The translations under genes and the position numbers were made by a program. DNA of 64,000 bases from Myotis daubentonii (taxonomy: Eukaryota; Chordata; Mammalia; Chiroptera; Vespertilionidae): assembly GCF_963259705.1 (NCBI RefSeq), contig NC_081840.1, positions 2,841,562-2,905,561 on the forward strand. Reading direction: 5' to 3'. Positions 63,391 through 64,000 of the stretch are shown here, piece after piece. The number at the start of each line of letters is the position of its first letter. Positions within the stretch are counted from its first letter, which is position 1. The notes under the pieces were generated by a model that saw nothing but the letters and a program-made list of their open reading frames with translations, had not been told where the DNA came from and did no database searches.

Positions 63391-64000
63391 TCCTATATAA
63401 TGAGCTAATATGCAAATAGTCATCATGCCCTCATGCCTTAATGGCTCAGACACTCAACACTGGGGAGAGGAATGGGGACCAGCCAGGGACAAATGAGCTC
63501 GCGAGAGAGGAATGGGGACCAGCCAGACACAAATGAGCTCATGAGACAGGAATGTAGACTAGCCAGGCTGCGGCCCAGGAGAGGGACAAGCTGCCCGCCC
63601 TGTGGTCCCGGGCACCAGTGGCTGCACCTGTGGCCCAGGAGAGAGAAAAGCTGCCCGCCCTGTGGTCCTGGGAACCAGCGCCTGCAGCTGCAGCCTGAGT
63701 GAGGGACAAGTGGCCTGGGAGAGGAAGCCGCCTACCCCACAGTCCCGGGCACCAGCGCCTGCAGCCTGGGAGAGGGACAAGCTGCTGCCCCACAGTCCCA
63801 GGAGCCAGCGCCTGTGGCTGTGGCCCAGGCAAAGCCACCTGCCCATGGTCCCCTGTGGCTGCAGCCAGCCCGGGGGGAAGCTGACCCGAGTCCCAGGTGC
63901 CTGCAACCGGCTGAAGGATGGAATCCTGGGTCCCGGGTGCGAGGCGAGGCAGAGGCGGTTAGGGGCATCAGACTGGTAGGGGAGCAGTTAGGGGCAATCA
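63391..64000 (+). mobile_element. Helitron, third in series, cut by window end
   Basis: Starts TCCTATATAATGAGCTAATA immediately after the previous CTAG. It contains two repeat arrays: AGGAATGGGGACCAGCCAG units (63467-63560) and about 60-base GGACAAGCTGCCCGCCC / GGCACCAGCGCCTGCAGC units (63565-63850). The 3' end is outside the window. Confidence 0.85.

Overview
This window is mammalian nuclear DNA, most likely from a vespertilionid bat. Spliced genes have GT-AG introns of several kilobases. The repeats combine tRNA-derived VES-type SINEs, ancient MIR, MLT1 and L1 remnants, and many DNA transposons: hAT MITEs with 8-bp target duplications, a piggyBac-like MITE, Tc1/mariner elements and numerous Helitrons with CTAG 3' ends. 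That mixture, Helitrons above all, is known from vesper bats. The species call is inference; the gene identities rest on translated exons.

Layout. 1-14.7 kb is gene-free DNA on the side where other mammals carry SERPINA2/SERPINA1. It holds repeats, a long GGAT-type simple repeat (5.1-5.65 kb) and no exon I can recognise. 14.7-23.5 kb (+) is SERPINA6 (corticosteroid-binding globulin): a candidate promoter and noncoding exon 1, then four coding exons giving 404 residues. 23.5-30.8 kb is intergenic: L1 pieces, a small Helitron and a GC- and CpG-rich block at 26.9-29.1 kb. 30.9-36.3 kb (+) is SERPINA10 (protein Z-dependent protease inhibitor): four coding exons giving 423 residues. 36.3-40.9 kb is the gap between convergent genes. 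41.0-60.0 kb (-) is the 3' part of PPP4R4, a regulatory subunit of protein phosphatase 4. Ten internal exons are clear, a terminal exon is probable and one micro-exon is tentative; the 5' exons lie beyond the window. 60-64 kb is PPP4R4 intron filled with Helitrons, including a head-to-tail run with a roughly 47-bp minisatellite.

The order SERPINA6 - SERPINA10 - PPP4R4, with PPP4R4 convergent on the serpins, is the arrangement known at human 14q32.13, read in reverse. SERPINA6 and SERPINA10 are liver-secreted plasma serpins; PPP4R4 is an unrelated intracellular neighbour. I found no rRNA gene, functional tRNA gene, CRISPR array or bacterial-type operon. The most notable points are the tandem Helitron/minisatellite array, a deleted Tc1/mariner element with very long inverted repeats and a DDE-domain fragment, changes in the glycosylation sites of CBG (including loss of the site in its reactive loop), and several datable nested transposon insertions.
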